A stretch of DNA of 64,000 nt from SURF-43 sp964628985 (GCA_964628985.1 CAZVNJ010000006.1:1-64000), one strand, 5' to 3'; numbered from the stretch's first letter, positions 54,300 to 62,785 are shown. Notes: generated by a model not told the origin, from the sequence alone. Made by a program: numbers and translations.

Positions 54300-54716
54300 A
54301 TGGCCGAACGACTCTCGCCGGAGCAGTACAGCGCCACGCTAATCGACCACTTCGAGCGGCCGCGGAACGCGGGCGCGATGGCTGACGCGGACGCCGAGGC
54401 GTTCGTGACGAACCCGGTGTGCGGAGACTCGCTGCGGATCTTCCTGCGCTTCGCGGAGGGGCGGATCGCGGCGGCCTCGTTCCTCTCGTCGGGGTGCCCT
54501 GCGTCGATCGCGACGTCGTCGGCAGCCACCGAGATGGTGACGGGGCGGACACCCGAGGAGGCGGAGGCGTTCACGCGCGACGACTTCGCCGCGGCGGTCG
54601 GCGGGCTGCCGGCGAGCAAGGTGCACTGCTCCGTGCTCGCTGCGTCCGCGGTGCGGCAGGCCGTGAGTGCCTGGCGGACGAAGCGGGCCGAGGCACAGCA
54701 GGCGGAGCGCACGTGA
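54300..54716 (+). CDS. Fe-S cluster assembly scaffold (IscU/NifU N-terminal)
   Basis: A 138-residue IscU-like protein with the three cluster Cys (41, 66, 110) in NPVCGDSLRI, SSGCPASIAT and KVHCSVLA, and Asp43 next to the first. The Fe-S scaffold receives sulfur from a cysteine desulfurase, and no desulfurase is in the window. It is coupled by GTGA to a MobA-like nucleotidyltransferase, which is an unusual partner for IscU. Confidence 0.87.
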   Translation: MAERLSPEQYSATLIDHFERPRNAGAMADADAEAFVTNPVCGDSLRIFLRFAEGRIAAASFLSSGCPASIATSSAATEMVTGRTPEEAEAFTRDDFAAAVGGLPASKVHCSVLAASAVRQAVSAWRTKRAEAQQAERT

Positions 54717-55342
54717 CCGTCTCCGCGATCCTGCTCGCCGCAGGCGCGTCCTCGAGGATGGGCGAGCCGAAGCCGCTGGTCCGCTGGGACGGACGGACGC
54801 TCATCGAGTGGGAACTGGACCAGCTACGCACCTCGTGCGTGGACGAGGTGGTGCTGGTGCTTGGGAGCCGCGCTGAGGCCGTGCGGCGGCTGCTCGCCTT
54901 GACTGGGACGCGGGCGGGCGTGCGCGAGGTGTTCAACCAGCGCTGGCCCCAGGGGCGGGCGACCTCGCTCGAGCGAGGTGCCGCGGCACTGCTCGCTCCG
55001 GGCCGCGCGCGGCCGGAAGCCGTGGTCATCCAGAACGTGGACCAGCCGGCTGTTTCGCGGGTGATCGACCGCCTCGTCCTCATGCTTCGGGAACGCTCCG
55101 TCGAGGCGGTGCAGCCCACATGGGTGGATGGCGCAGGCCTGGAGCACGGTGGCCACCCGGTCGTGGTCTCCGGGGCACTGCTCGAAGAACTGGCCGCGGT
55201 GGACGAGGCGTCCGAGGGGTTGCGCGCGGTGCTCCACCGCCATCCCCCGCTGCGTGTGTCGATGCCGGACGAGCCGAGCGTGTCGCTCGACCTCGACACA
55301 CCGGAGGCGCTCGAAGAGGGTCGGCGGATCCTCAGGGCGTAG
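54713..55342 (+). CDS. MobA-like nucleotidyltransferase
   Basis: A 209-residue NTP_transf_3 protein: VSAILLAAGASSRMGEPKPLVRWDG (NTP-binding signature GxSxRMGxPK), VVIQNVDQPAVSRV (acidic metal residue) and LEHGGHPVVVSGALLEEL. The set is typical of MocA-type molybdopterin cytidylyltransferases or MobA-like proteins that prepare Mo cofactors for hydroxylase maturation. No Mo-hydroxylase gene is in the window. The GTG start overlaps the IscU stop. Confidence 0.85.
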   Translation: MTVSAILLAAGASSRMGEPKPLVRWDGRTLIEWELDQLRTSCVDEVVLVLGSRAEAVRRLLALTGTRAGVREVFNQRWPQGRATSLERGAAALLAPGRARPEAVVIQNVDQPAVSRVIDRLVLMLRERSVEAVQPTWVDGAGLEHGGHPVVVSGALLEELAAVDEASEGLRAVLHRHPPLRVSMPDEPSVSLDLDTPEALEEGRRILRA

Positions 55343-55394
55343 GCGCGCCCATCGTTCTTATGTCTTATCGCACGCCCAGCCGGTCAGGTGAGGG

Positions 55395-55444
55395 TTGACT
55401 CGGCGCACCTTCATCATCTAGAAAGTCATCTACTGTCTCGACAG
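55395..55444 (+). promoter_or_regulatory. Candidate promoter and operator of the regulator gene
   Basis: TTGACT (55395-55400) and TAGAAA (55419-55424) are separated by 18 bases. Just downstream is CTGTCTCGACAG (55433-55444) with CTGTC/GACAG arms, within the presumed start of transcription. An autoregulatory site is plausible. Confidence 0.42.
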
Positions 55445-55468
55445 GGTTTCTTTCCTCACTGGAGCCGC

Positions 55469-56194
55469 ATGCCGTCCCTTCACACCTCGAAGACGCCCCC
55501 GAACGCGACCGACCCACAAGTAGGCCGAGACGCGACGCGCGCGACACCGAGACGAGCGCAGCGACCAGAGGCGGTGCCAGACGTGCTGACAGTGAGCGAA
55601 CCGGCCCAAGTGCGCGCGCTCAACCATCCGACACGCGTGGCGATTCTCGACCTGATGCGCGAGCCGCAGACAGCCGCCGCTGTGGGGCGGTCGCTCGGCC
55701 TGCCTCGCCAGTTGGCGAACTACCACCTGCGGACGCTCGCGGAGGCCGGCCTCGTGGTGTTGGTGGAGGAGCGACGCCGAGGCAACTTCATCGAGGGGCT
55801 CTATCGCGCGGTGGCGCGGTCGTTCGTCGTGGCGCCGGAGGCGGCGTGGACACCGGGGCAGGCGGAGAAGGCACGGCAGCAGTACGCGCTCGGCAGCCTG
55901 CTCGACCTCGGCGGGCGCATCCAGCGAGACGCCGCGACATTGCTGGCGCAGACGGAGGCGGACCAAGGACTGACGCCAGCGGCGACGGGCGTCGTCGAGA
56001 TGCGCTTCGAGCGGAAGAGCCAGCGCGAGGCGTTCATGAAGGCATACATGACCCAGTTGCAGGACCTGGTGGAACAGCACTCGTCCCGCGCGGGCGAGCT
56101 GTTCCGCATGGTGCTCGCGATCTATCCGGCGGTGGGGACCAACCCTGCTGACGAGGAACGCACGCGGGAGGCGGCGAAGCGGGAGGACGTGTGA
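55469..56194 (+). CDS. ArsR-like winged-helix transcriptional regulator
   Basis: A 241-residue regulator. The winged helix-turn-helix lies at about residues 48-100 (QVRALNHPTRVAILDLMREPQTAAAVGRSLGLPRQLANYHLRTLAEAGLVVLVEE), recognised here by LNHPTRVAILDLM and LANYHLRTLAEAGLV. An Arg/Pro-rich N-terminal tail precedes it and a helical effector or dimer domain follows. No metal-binding Cys pattern is seen. GGAG four bases before the ATG at 55469 supports the start. It is coupled to the SRPBCC-PDZ gene by TGATG. Confidence 0.82.
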   Translation: MPSLHTSKTPPNATDPQVGRDATRATPRRAQRPEAVPDVLTVSEPAQVRALNHPTRVAILDLMREPQTAAAVGRSLGLPRQLANYHLRTLAEAGLVVLVEERRRGNFIEGLYRAVARSFVVAPEAAWTPGQAEKARQQYALGSLLDLGGRIQRDAATLLAQTEADQGLTPAATGVVEMRFERKSQREAFMKAYMTQLQDLVEQHSSRAGELFRMVLAIYPAVGTNPADEERTREAAKREDV

Positions 56195-56865
56195 TGGAGT
56201 GGTCGCAAACGTTCGAGTTCCGGATGCCGATCGACCGGGTGTGGGAGGCGTTCAACGACCGCAGCACCCCTGCGCCGTGGAATCACGCGTTCACGGGAGA
56301 CCCCTACTTCGGGCGAGGTTCGATCACGGTGACCGAGGGCGTTCGGCAAGACGAGGGGCCGGAGCGGTCGCTGACGTGGTCCGAGACCGAGGGCGATGAC
56401 ACGGTGCAGATGACGGTGACGTGCGTGTCCACGGCGACAGGCGCGCGGATCACGTTGACACGGTTCGGGTTCGGGGACGACTCGATGCTGCTGAACCGAA
56501 GCGGCGGTCGCTTCCTCGGCTGGGTGGAGTCGATGCACGATTTCGCGGCGTTCCTCGAGTACGGAGTGCGCGCCGTGCGGCACGTCCCGTCCGGGGGAGG
56601 GTTCCGACGTCTCGGACTGCTGGGAGTGGAGATGCTGGAGACATCGAGCGGGGTAGTGGCGGGTCGGGTGAACGATGGCCTGGCGCGCGCAGCGGGAATG
56701 GCGGCCGGTGATCTGTTCCTCACCGCGCAAGGCGCGCCGGTGTTCTCGCGCTCCGACCTGTGGTTGATCCAGCGGCTACTGTCGCCGGGGTCGAGCCTCG
56801 ACCTCACCTACCTGCACGGGGGTGAGGTGCGCAGCGGGCGCGCGGTGGTGCCGGCTGGCGGATAG
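56194..56865 (+). CDS. SRPBCC domain fused to a PDZ domain
   Basis: A 223-residue protein. Residues 1-130 read as an SRPBCC (START-like) domain: FEFRMPIDRVWEAFNDRSTPAPWNHAFTGD and LTWSETEGDDTVQMTVTC. After a linker, residues 145-220 have the features of a PDZ domain: LGVEMLETSSGVVAGRVNDGLARAAGMAAGDLFLTAQGAPVF, with GVVAGRVNDGLARAAGM and GDLFLTAQGAPVFS as key pieces. Neither part has a signal peptide. SRPBCC domains bind hydrophobic ligands; PDZ domains bind C-terminal peptides. The combination is rare in my knowledge. It is translationally coupled to the ArsR-like regulator (TGATG). Confidence 0.66.
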   Translation: MEWSQTFEFRMPIDRVWEAFNDRSTPAPWNHAFTGDPYFGRGSITVTEGVRQDEGPERSLTWSETEGDDTVQMTVTCVSTATGARITLTRFGFGDDSMLLNRSGGRFLGWVESMHDFAAFLEYGVRAVRHVPSGGGFRRLGLLGVEMLETSSGVVAGRVNDGLARAAGMAAGDLFLTAQGAPVFSRSDLWLIQRLLSPGSSLDLTYLHGGEVRSGRAVVPAGG

Positions 56866-56907
56866 CGGCGGTCATTCAGGAGCGGGTTACTCGCGGGGAG
56901 GCCTTCT

Positions 56908-57288
56908 ATGGTTCCGATTGAGTTGATCGACACGGTGCCGGTACTGAGCGTGTCGGACGTTCCGGCAAGCCTCGCGTTTTACCTGGACCGGCTTGGATTC
57001 GCGACGGAGTTCGACATGTCAGGGACGTACCCGTACGCGGGCGTGCGTCGCGGGCCGCTGACGCTGCACCTCGATGGCGGCTCCCATGAGTTCGCGGCAC
57101 GGCCGACACACTGCCGCTTCCACATCCGAGGCGTGGACGCGCTCTTCTCGGAATTGGACGGGCAGGGCGTCGTGAAGGCAGACGAGCGGTTGAAGACCAT
57201 GCCGGACGGCCGCCGGCAGTTCAGCGTGCTGGACCGCGACGGGAACCGCATCACCTTCGCGGAGCCGGTCCAGGCAGTCTCGCGCTGA
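56908..57288 (+). CDS. VOC/glyoxalase superfamily protein
   Basis: A 126-residue single-chain VOC protein: VPVLSVSDVPASLAFYLDRLGFATEF, GVRRGPLTLHLDG and SVLDRDGNRITFAEP, the classical beta-alpha-beta-beta-beta repeats of bleomycin-resistance/glyoxalase proteins. Metal ligands could be His or Glu in LHLDGG and RITFAE. Likely third gene of the regulator operon, 42 bases after the SRPBCC-PDZ stop. Function is probably binding or detoxifying a small molecule, unproven. Confidence 0.85.
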   Translation: MVPIELIDTVPVLSVSDVPASLAFYLDRLGFATEFDMSGTYPYAGVRRGPLTLHLDGGSHEFAARPTHCRFHIRGVDALFSELDGQGVVKADERLKTMPDGRRQFSVLDRDGNRITFAEPVQAVSR

Positions 57289-57357
57289 CGGGGGATGGCT
57301 ACCCTCGGCGTGGAATCTCGGCAGCAACCTCCCCGCGCACGAAGCCGGGTCCACGGC

Positions 57358-58152
57358 CTAGATGGGCGGCTTCACCTCGTTGGCACCATCGATATCGGAG
57401 ACCTGGACGTCAACGCGCAGGACCTCTTTCTGCGCGGCGTTCATGCCTGTGATGAGGACCCGCAGCAGGACGCCCTGCCGCTCGGCGAACCAGACGTCGG
57501 CCTGAGTCTTCACGTCCGCTGCTGACTCGGGCACGGCGCTCTGCGTGCCGAAGACTGCCTCGAAGGCCGCGCGGTCGAGCACGTAGTGCCGGGCGTCCAC
57601 GCCGGCGAACGGTTCTCGGGTGAAGGGGCGACCCTCGAGGCGCTGGGTCAGTTGATCCGAGGATGGCCCGGTGGTGCCGGAGAAGAGGCCCTGCGGGCCG
57701 AAGTCAGAGGTGGCCAACAACGCGGCGGCACCGCCGATGCCCTTCTGCCACTGGCCCTGCGGCTCCTTGCTCCACTGCTCCTGGCCGATGGTGATCGTCT
57801 CGAGGTTCACGCGCAAGAAGCCCAAGTCTGCGTTGATGTTCGAGTGTTGGCGGTCCGGGTTCACCTTCGAGCCGGAGGCCTGGATGCGGAACGTCCCCCC
57901 CTGCAGCAGTGTCTGCGCCATCTGCGGGTCGAGCGCCTCTGACGAGACGAGGATGTCCGACGAGAACCGGTAGGACTTCAGTGCATCGAGCGAGGTGACC
58001 TTAAAGCCGCCGGTCGGCGTGGCGGTCGGGTCCGCGGATCGGCCCCCCCGGCATCCCGTGGCCACGAGGGCGATGCCCGCTATCAGCAGCATGACGAGGG
58101 CGAACACTGACCGACCCCGGAGGGCCAATCGTGGAGCAAGGGCACGTGTCAT
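57358..58152 (-). CDS. LppX/LprAFG-like lipoprotein
   Basis: A 264-residue lipoprotein with a signal peptide (FALVMLLIAGIALVATGC, lipobox around Cys34) and a domain with the LppX/LprG character: DALKSYRFSSDILVS, IGQEQWSKEPQGQWQKG, REPFAGVDARHYVLDRAAF and DVWFAERQGVLLRVLI. In mycobacteria such proteins carry triacylated glycolipids or other lipids across the periplasm. GGAGG lies five bases before the ATG at 58152. Divergent from the MBL-fold gene. Confidence 0.83.
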   Translation of the reverse strand: MTRALAPRLALRGRSVFALVMLLIAGIALVATGCRGGRSADPTATPTGGFKVTSLDALKSYRFSSDILVSSEALDPQMAQTLLQGGTFRIQASGSKVNPDRQHSNINADLGFLRVNLETITIGQEQWSKEPQGQWQKGIGGAAALLATSDFGPQGLFSGTTGPSSDQLTQRLEGRPFTREPFAGVDARHYVLDRAAFEAVFGTQSAVPESAADVKTQADVWFAERQGVLLRVLITGMNAAQKEVLRVDVQVSDIDGANEVKPPI

Positions 58153-58254
58153 GGAGACCTCCGGCCGCGGTGGGACCGCGCCCTCACCGTCGCAGCCGCC
58201 GCCCTCCTCGTCAACGCGCTTGCTCAACCCGTCCGGCAGCCCCACCATCGACGG

Positions 58255-59001
58255 ATGCCCCCACATGTCGAAGTCGCCCCCGGCGTCCACCCGATCGCCG
58301 ACGGCGCGTGGTGGTTCTCCGGCATCCGCGGTGCCAATGTCTACGCAGTCCGCCTCCCGAGCGGAGCGCACGTCCTGGTGGATGCGGGGATGCCCGGCTC
58401 GGACCGGGCGATTCTCCAGCGCCTCGAAGCCCTTGGCATCACGGATGTGAAGGCGATCCTCCTCACCCACCGGCACGTGGACCACGCAGGCGGCGCGGGC
58501 CGCCTGCGTGACGCGCTCGGCGCCCCGGTAATCCTCGGTGCAGGGGATGTTGACGAGGGGTGTGTGCGGGGTGACCGGCGGATACCCGGTGTGCTCGCGG
58601 TCGTGGACCTCGCCCTCCCACCCGAGGAATGCGAGCCGCTGCCAGGCGTCCTCGCGATCCCGGCGCCCGGCCACACCGCGGGATCCACCGTCTACCTCAT
58701 CCCCCACCTGGACCTTTGGTGCATCGGCGACATCGCGCTGCACTCTGGCAACCGGATGAGCCGGCCGCTGCCGCTGGCGAACGAGGACACGCCCGCCCAG
58801 GAGCGAGCGTTGCAGGCGCTCGCGTCGCGCTGCGGCGCAAACGGTGCACCGGGACACGGTAGTCCCGTGATGGGCGGCTTCAGCGACCTCGTGGGGGTCT
58901 TGGCGGCGAAGCCTCCGGCGCGCGGGCCGTGGTGGCTTCGGGTGCTGCTCAACCCTCGCGCGATGGTGCGCTTCGCCCGGCAGCAGTCGGGACGGCGGTA
59001 G
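58255..59001 (+). CDS. Metallo-beta-lactamase fold hydrolase
   Basis: A 248-residue MBL protein: LVDAGMPGSDRAILQRLEALGI, the metal motif LLTHRHVDHAGGAG (His72, His74, Asp76, His77), AIPAPGHTAGSTVYLI (third-site His) and GDIALHSGN (bridging Asp). Family members hydrolyse thioesters, lactones or hydroxyacyl-glutathione. No clear ribosome site precedes the ATG, so leaderless translation is possible. Confidence 0.88.
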   Translation: MPPHVEVAPGVHPIADGAWWFSGIRGANVYAVRLPSGAHVLVDAGMPGSDRAILQRLEALGITDVKAILLTHRHVDHAGGAGRLRDALGAPVILGAGDVDEGCVRGDRRIPGVLAVVDLALPPEECEPLPGVLAIPAPGHTAGSTVYLIPHLDLWCIGDIALHSGNRMSRPLPLANEDTPAQERALQALASRCGANGAPGHGSPVMGGFSDLVGVLAAKPPARGPWWLRVLLNPRAMVRFARQQSGRR

Positions 59002-59043
59002 CCGTCAATTCGATCTGGGCCGGCCTCGCAGAATCGGGGGTTG

Positions 59044-59730
59044 CTAGTCGAACTCCGACCGCGGCTCGCCTTCGCGACGGAGGTAGGCCATCGCGCGGTC
59101 GAAGTCGCCCTCGCGCAGCAGCTTGGAGGAGTCGAGGTACGTGAGGACGACCGCCAGCGAGAGGATGGAGTGCATCCGGACACCGGCGGCCTCGAGGCGG
59201 CGGGCAGCGCCCTGCTCACGATCCAGCAGCACGACGGCGTCGGTGACCATGAGCCCCGCGTCGCGCAACCCCTCGGCCGTCGTCACCAGCGATCCGCCAC
59301 CGGCAGCGAGGTCGTCCACGATCAGCACGCGCTGCCCCGGCCGGTAGATCCCCTCGATCGTTGGCACCGTTGCCGCACCCGCGTCCTGCGAGGGACGGAT
59401 GTACAGCAGCGGCTTTTCCATCTGGAGGGCGAGCGCTGTCGCCACATGGAGCCCGCCGATCGGGACGCCGGCAATCGCATCGAATGGGTCCACGGTGCGC
59501 TGCCGCTTCAGCATCTCGAGTTCGAGTTCGTCCTGGATCAGCCGTGCCGTGCGCTTCAGCGCGTCCGGCCGCGAGATCAGGAGCTTCGCGTTGACGTAGA
59601 CCGGTGAGTTACGGACGGTGCGGCCGAGGCTGAAGTCGCCGAACTGGATGGCACCGATGCGCCAGAGCGTGTCGGCCAGCCACAGCCGGCCCTGCGGGTC
59701 CATCCGGCCCGACGGGTCGCGCATACTCAT
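59044..59730 (-). CDS. pyrE: Orotate phosphoribosyltransferase-like protein
   Basis: A 228-residue PRTase with the PRPP loop RVLIVDDLAAGGGSL (134-148) and AIAGVPIGGLHVATALAL upstream, matching PyrE overall. In the flexible catalytic loop where OPRT usually has a conserved Lys and a KxHG, this protein reads YIRPSQDAGAATVPTIEG, lacking both Lys and His, so activity as OPRT is uncertain. It is coupled by ATGA to the hydroxyacid dehydrogenase upstream. No other pyr gene is near. Confidence 0.78.
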   Translation of the reverse strand: MSMRDPSGRMDPQGRLWLADTLWRIGAIQFGDFSLGRTVRNSPVYVNAKLLISRPDALKRTARLIQDELELEMLKRQRTVDPFDAIAGVPIGGLHVATALALQMEKPLLYIRPSQDAGAATVPTIEGIYRPGQRVLIVDDLAAGGGSLVTTAEGLRDAGLMVTDAVVLLDREQGAARRLEAAGVRMHSILSLAVVLTYLDSSKLLREGDFDRAMAYLRREGEPRSEFD

Positions 59731-60728
59731 GCTCGTCTCCGGCCCGGTTCCAGCGCTTCGGCGTTCACTGTGTTCGAGGCGACCCGACCATCGAGACTGG
59801 CGATGAGCCCTTCGACCGCGAGCCGGGCCATCGCGGTGCGCGTCTCCAGCGTGGCGCTCCCGAGGTGCGGCGCGACGACGAGATGCGGGGCAGACAACAG
59901 GGGATCGTCGATGGGCAACGGCTCGGGCGTCATCACGTCGAGGCCTGCCCCCGCGATCTGACCGGTGCGCAGGGCCTCAGCGAGTGCTGGCTGGTCCACG
60001 ACACCGCCTCGCGTGGTGTTCAGGAAGATGGCGTCCGGTCGCATGCGTGAGAAGAAGCCGGCGTTGCACATCCCGGCGGTGTCAGGCGTCAACGGCACAT
60101 GCATCGTCACATACTCGGCGCGTGCGAGCAGATCGTCGAGCGGGACGAAGGTCCCGGGGAATCCGGCGACCTCTCGGCGGCCCGCGTACAGCACGGTCAT
60201 CCCAAACCCGCGCGCCCGCTCCGCGACGGCCCGCCCGATCCGCCCCGGGCCGACGATGCCGAGCGTCGCCCCGCTCACTCGATGCCCCAGCAGCCACGTC
60301 GGATGCCACGGACCCCAGGCGCCACCGCGCAGCGCGGCGTCACCCTCGGGCAGCCGTCGCGCGGCCGCCAGGAGGAGCGCCCAGGTCATGTCCGCAGTCG
60401 CGTCGGTCAGCACCCCCGGCGTGTTGGTCACAAGGACGCCTCGGGCGGTGCACGCGGGGACGTCGATGTTGTCGTAGCCGACGGCCATGTTCGCGATACC
60501 ACGCACTCGTGGACAGGCATCGAGCAGGGCGGCGTCGACGCGCTCGGTGAGCACCGTGAGGAGCCCCTCGCAGCGCTCGGCCCGGGCACGCATGACCTCG
60601 GGGGGTGGCGGGAGTTCGCCGTCCCATACGTCCACATCCGCATGTGCGCGCAGGGTGGCAAGCGGGGAGCCTTCGGCTTCCCCACCCGGCAGGCGACGCG
60701 AGACGAAGACGCGAGGGCGTTCAGTCAT
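59727..60728 (-). CDS. D-2-hydroxyacid dehydrogenase (glyoxylate/hydroxypyruvate reductase-like)
   Basis: A 333-residue NAD(P)-dependent dehydrogenase: Rossmann motif LGIVGPGRIGRAVAERARGFG, active-site Arg in LNTTRGGVVDQPAL, Glu in DVMTPEPLPIDDPL, His in APHLGSATLETR. These are typical of GRHPR-like enzymes that reduce glyoxylate or hydroxypyruvate. Its stop overlaps the ATG of the pyrE-like gene. The neighbouring oxidoreductase is divergent. Confidence 0.9.
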   Translation of the reverse strand: MTERPRVFVSRRLPGGEAEGSPLATLRAHADVDVWDGELPPPPEVMRARAERCEGLLTVLTERVDAALLDACPRVRGIANMAVGYDNIDVPACTARGVLVTNTPGVLTDATADMTWALLLAAARRLPEGDAALRGGAWGPWHPTWLLGHRVSGATLGIVGPGRIGRAVAERARGFGMTVLYAGRREVAGFPGTFVPLDDLLARAEYVTMHVPLTPDTAGMCNAGFFSRMRPDAIFLNTTRGGVVDQPALAEALRTGQIAGAGLDVMTPEPLPIDDPLLSAPHLVVAPHLGSATLETRTAMARLAVEGLIASLDGRVASNTVNAEALEPGRRRA

Positions 60729-60865
60729 TCGGCGATTGTACGGGCGGGCCCTGGCGCATTCGGTACGGGCGGGGCTGCCCCGCGGAGCAGTCGGAATGAT
60801 TGTCGCTCCGGATAATCAATAGTAAGGTCGCTGCCACACCGCCGTCCCGATGGGAGAGACATCAC

Positions 60866-61960
60866 ATGGCCGACCGCATCCGCGTGGGCATCGTCGGGGC
60901 CACAGTTACCCAGGGCGGCAGTGGCTGGGGGGCCAACGCCCATGTCCCCGCCCTCCGCGCACTGCCCGACTTCGAACTGCGCGGGGTGTGCACAGCGCAT
61001 GCGGAGACGGCGCAGGCCTCGGCGGCGGCATTCGGAGTCCCGCTCGCGTTCCACGAGATTGAGGAGATGGTCGCCCACCCCGAGATCGATGTGATCGCCG
61101 TCGTGGTCCGCGTACCTCTGCATCATCAACTGGTGATGTCGGCGTTGCGCGCGGGGAAGCCAGTCTTCTGCGAGTGGCCGCTTGGAGCGAACGTCGCGGA
61201 GGCCGAGGAGATGGCGGGGCTCGCCCACGACCGCTCGATCCGCACGGCCGTAGGTCTGCAGGGCCGCAGCGAGCCGGTGGTCCGTTACGCGCGGGACCTG
61301 ATCGCTCGCGGCGAGATCGGCGAGGTGCTTGCGGCGAACCTCAGCATCATGACGCAGGCGACGGTGGAGCGGGGGGCGGGACGCATCTGGCAGGGTGTCC
61401 GCGCGAACGGAGCCAACCCGCTGACCATCACAGGCGGGCACGGCATCGACGCCTTCTGCGCCATCCTCGGCGAGTTCACCGAGGTGGCGGCGCGAGTGGC
61501 GACGAGGATCCCCGAGTGGCGCAGCCAGGAGACCGGTGCTCCGTTCCCGGTGGACGCGCCGGACACGATCAGCGTGGCAGGGCGACTCGAAGGTGGCGCG
61601 GAAGTCGCGGTGCAGGTCGCGGCCGTGCCAGTCACACCGAGTGGGAACCGGATCGAGATCTACGGACGCGAGGGCTCGCTGCTGATCACCGGCTCGACCA
61701 GCATTGGCCCTGCCCGCCTCTACCGGGCACGAGCCGGAGGTAGCCTCGAGGAGGTCTCCGCGCCGATCGAGTATCACCCTGCCCCTGAGGGCACGCCGCC
61801 GGGGCCACCTCGGAACGTGGCGAACGCGTACGCCCGGCTCGCCGACGCGTTCCGTGACGGCGCGCCGTTCGACCCTGACTTCGACCACGCGCTCCGCCGT
61901 CACCGCCTGCTCGCTGCGATCGAACGCTCTTCGGAGGAAGGGCGTGCGATCGCGGTCTAG
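60866..61960 (+). CDS. Gfo/Idh/MocA family protein, Gal80-like
   Basis: A 364-residue protein with an N-terminal NAD(P) Rossmann fold (VGIVGATVTQGGSGWGANAHVPALRAL) and the C-terminal Gfo/Idh domain. The family EKP motif is FCEWPLGANV, with Trp for the catalytic Lys, as in fungal Gal80 and bacterial relatives. The long GATVTQGGSGWG loop also resembles Gal80. It may be a ligand sensor or a reductase with different chemistry. GGGAGAG is about nine bases before the ATG at 60866. Confidence 0.84.
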   Translation: MADRIRVGIVGATVTQGGSGWGANAHVPALRALPDFELRGVCTAHAETAQASAAAFGVPLAFHEIEEMVAHPEIDVIAVVVRVPLHHQLVMSALRAGKPVFCEWPLGANVAEAEEMAGLAHDRSIRTAVGLQGRSEPVVRYARDLIARGEIGEVLAANLSIMTQATVERGAGRIWQGVRANGANPLTITGGHGIDAFCAILGEFTEVAARVATRIPEWRSQETGAPFPVDAPDTISVAGRLEGGAEVAVQVAAVPVTPSGNRIEIYGREGSLLITGSTSIGPARLYRARAGGSLEEVSAPIEYHPAPEGTPPGPPRNVANAYARLADAFRDGAPFDPDFDHALRRHRLLAAIERSSEEGRAIAV

Positions 61961-61970
61961 CCTCTCGGCG

Positions 61971-62717
61971 TCAAACGGCGCGCCGGCCTGACCACGTGCG
62001 GGTCCGTCGGGGCAACACCAGCGGTACCGGGTCCCCGGACCCCATCACCTCGGTCTGTCGCGCGAGGAGCAGGACGCCAGTCAGCGCACAGGTCACCGCG
62101 TCCAGTTCGTCGTGCGTGACGCGCCTTCGCGGCAGGCCGCGGACGCCCGCCCGGAACAGGCCACGCCGTAACTCCACAACGCTGACCCCCTTGCGCGGAA
62201 TGCCAAGGATGTCCTGCGTCATACCGGGGTAGGTCTCCACGACCCGCACGCCTGCGGCCTGCAACTGTCCGCGTAGTGCGATCCCCCGAAGCGTCAACTT
62301 CACCATCGACGGCAGCAAGGTCGGAAACGGCCGATACCCTGCGCGCGCCGCGAGGCGGTCTACCTCGCGCATGATCCCGGCGGCGGCGCAAGCGCAGGTC
62401 GCGTCCGCACAGTCCCGTCCCTCCGGCAGAGCGAGTGGCGCGTCGATGGCCACGACGGCCGGCCGGGATGCCGCGACCGCCTGGAGGATGGCCTCATCCG
62501 TCCGCACGACTCGGAGGTCGAGGAGCCGGCCGTCGCGGGCCATCACGGCGAGGCCGGTGGGGTATCGCGGCCCGCTCCGCAGATCGATGCCCAGCGAGAC
62601 GGAGCGGCGCGCGGCAGGGCGGGGCCTCGGACGGCCTGTGGGGGCCACGGAAGCGGAGCGCGGGGGCCCCACAAGCGTCGGACTGGCTACACTCGACAAG
62701 CGCCTCGTCCTCTTCAT
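61971..62717 (-). CDS. DUF429 family protein (RNase H-like fold)
   Basis: A 248-residue protein with the DUF429 pattern: SLGIDLRSGPRYPTGLAVM (N-terminal acidic strand), VVAIDAPLALPEGRDCADATC, GVRVVETYPGMTQDILGIPRKG and VTHDELDAVTCALTGVLL. The set of Asp residues suggests an RNase H-like nuclease fold. The N terminus is uncertain: ATG at 62717 gives a basic low-complexity leader and GTGs nearer SLGIDLR are possible. No start has a good ribosome site. Function unknown. Confidence 0.76.
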   Translation of the reverse strand: MKRTRRLSSVASPTLVGPPRSASVAPTGRPRPRPAARRSVSLGIDLRSGPRYPTGLAVMARDGRLLDLRVVRTDEAILQAVAASRPAVVAIDAPLALPEGRDCADATCACAAAGIMREVDRLAARAGYRPFPTLLPSMVKLTLRGIALRGQLQAAGVRVVETYPGMTQDILGIPRKGVSVVELRRGLFRAGVRGLPRRRVTHDELDAVTCALTGVLLLARQTEVMGSGDPVPLVLPRRTRTWSGRRAV

Positions 62718-62785
62718 GGACCGCGCGCGGCGCGCCCCACCCGGCGGGCACCAGCATATCGATCTGCACTGGTCGGAGGACTGAG

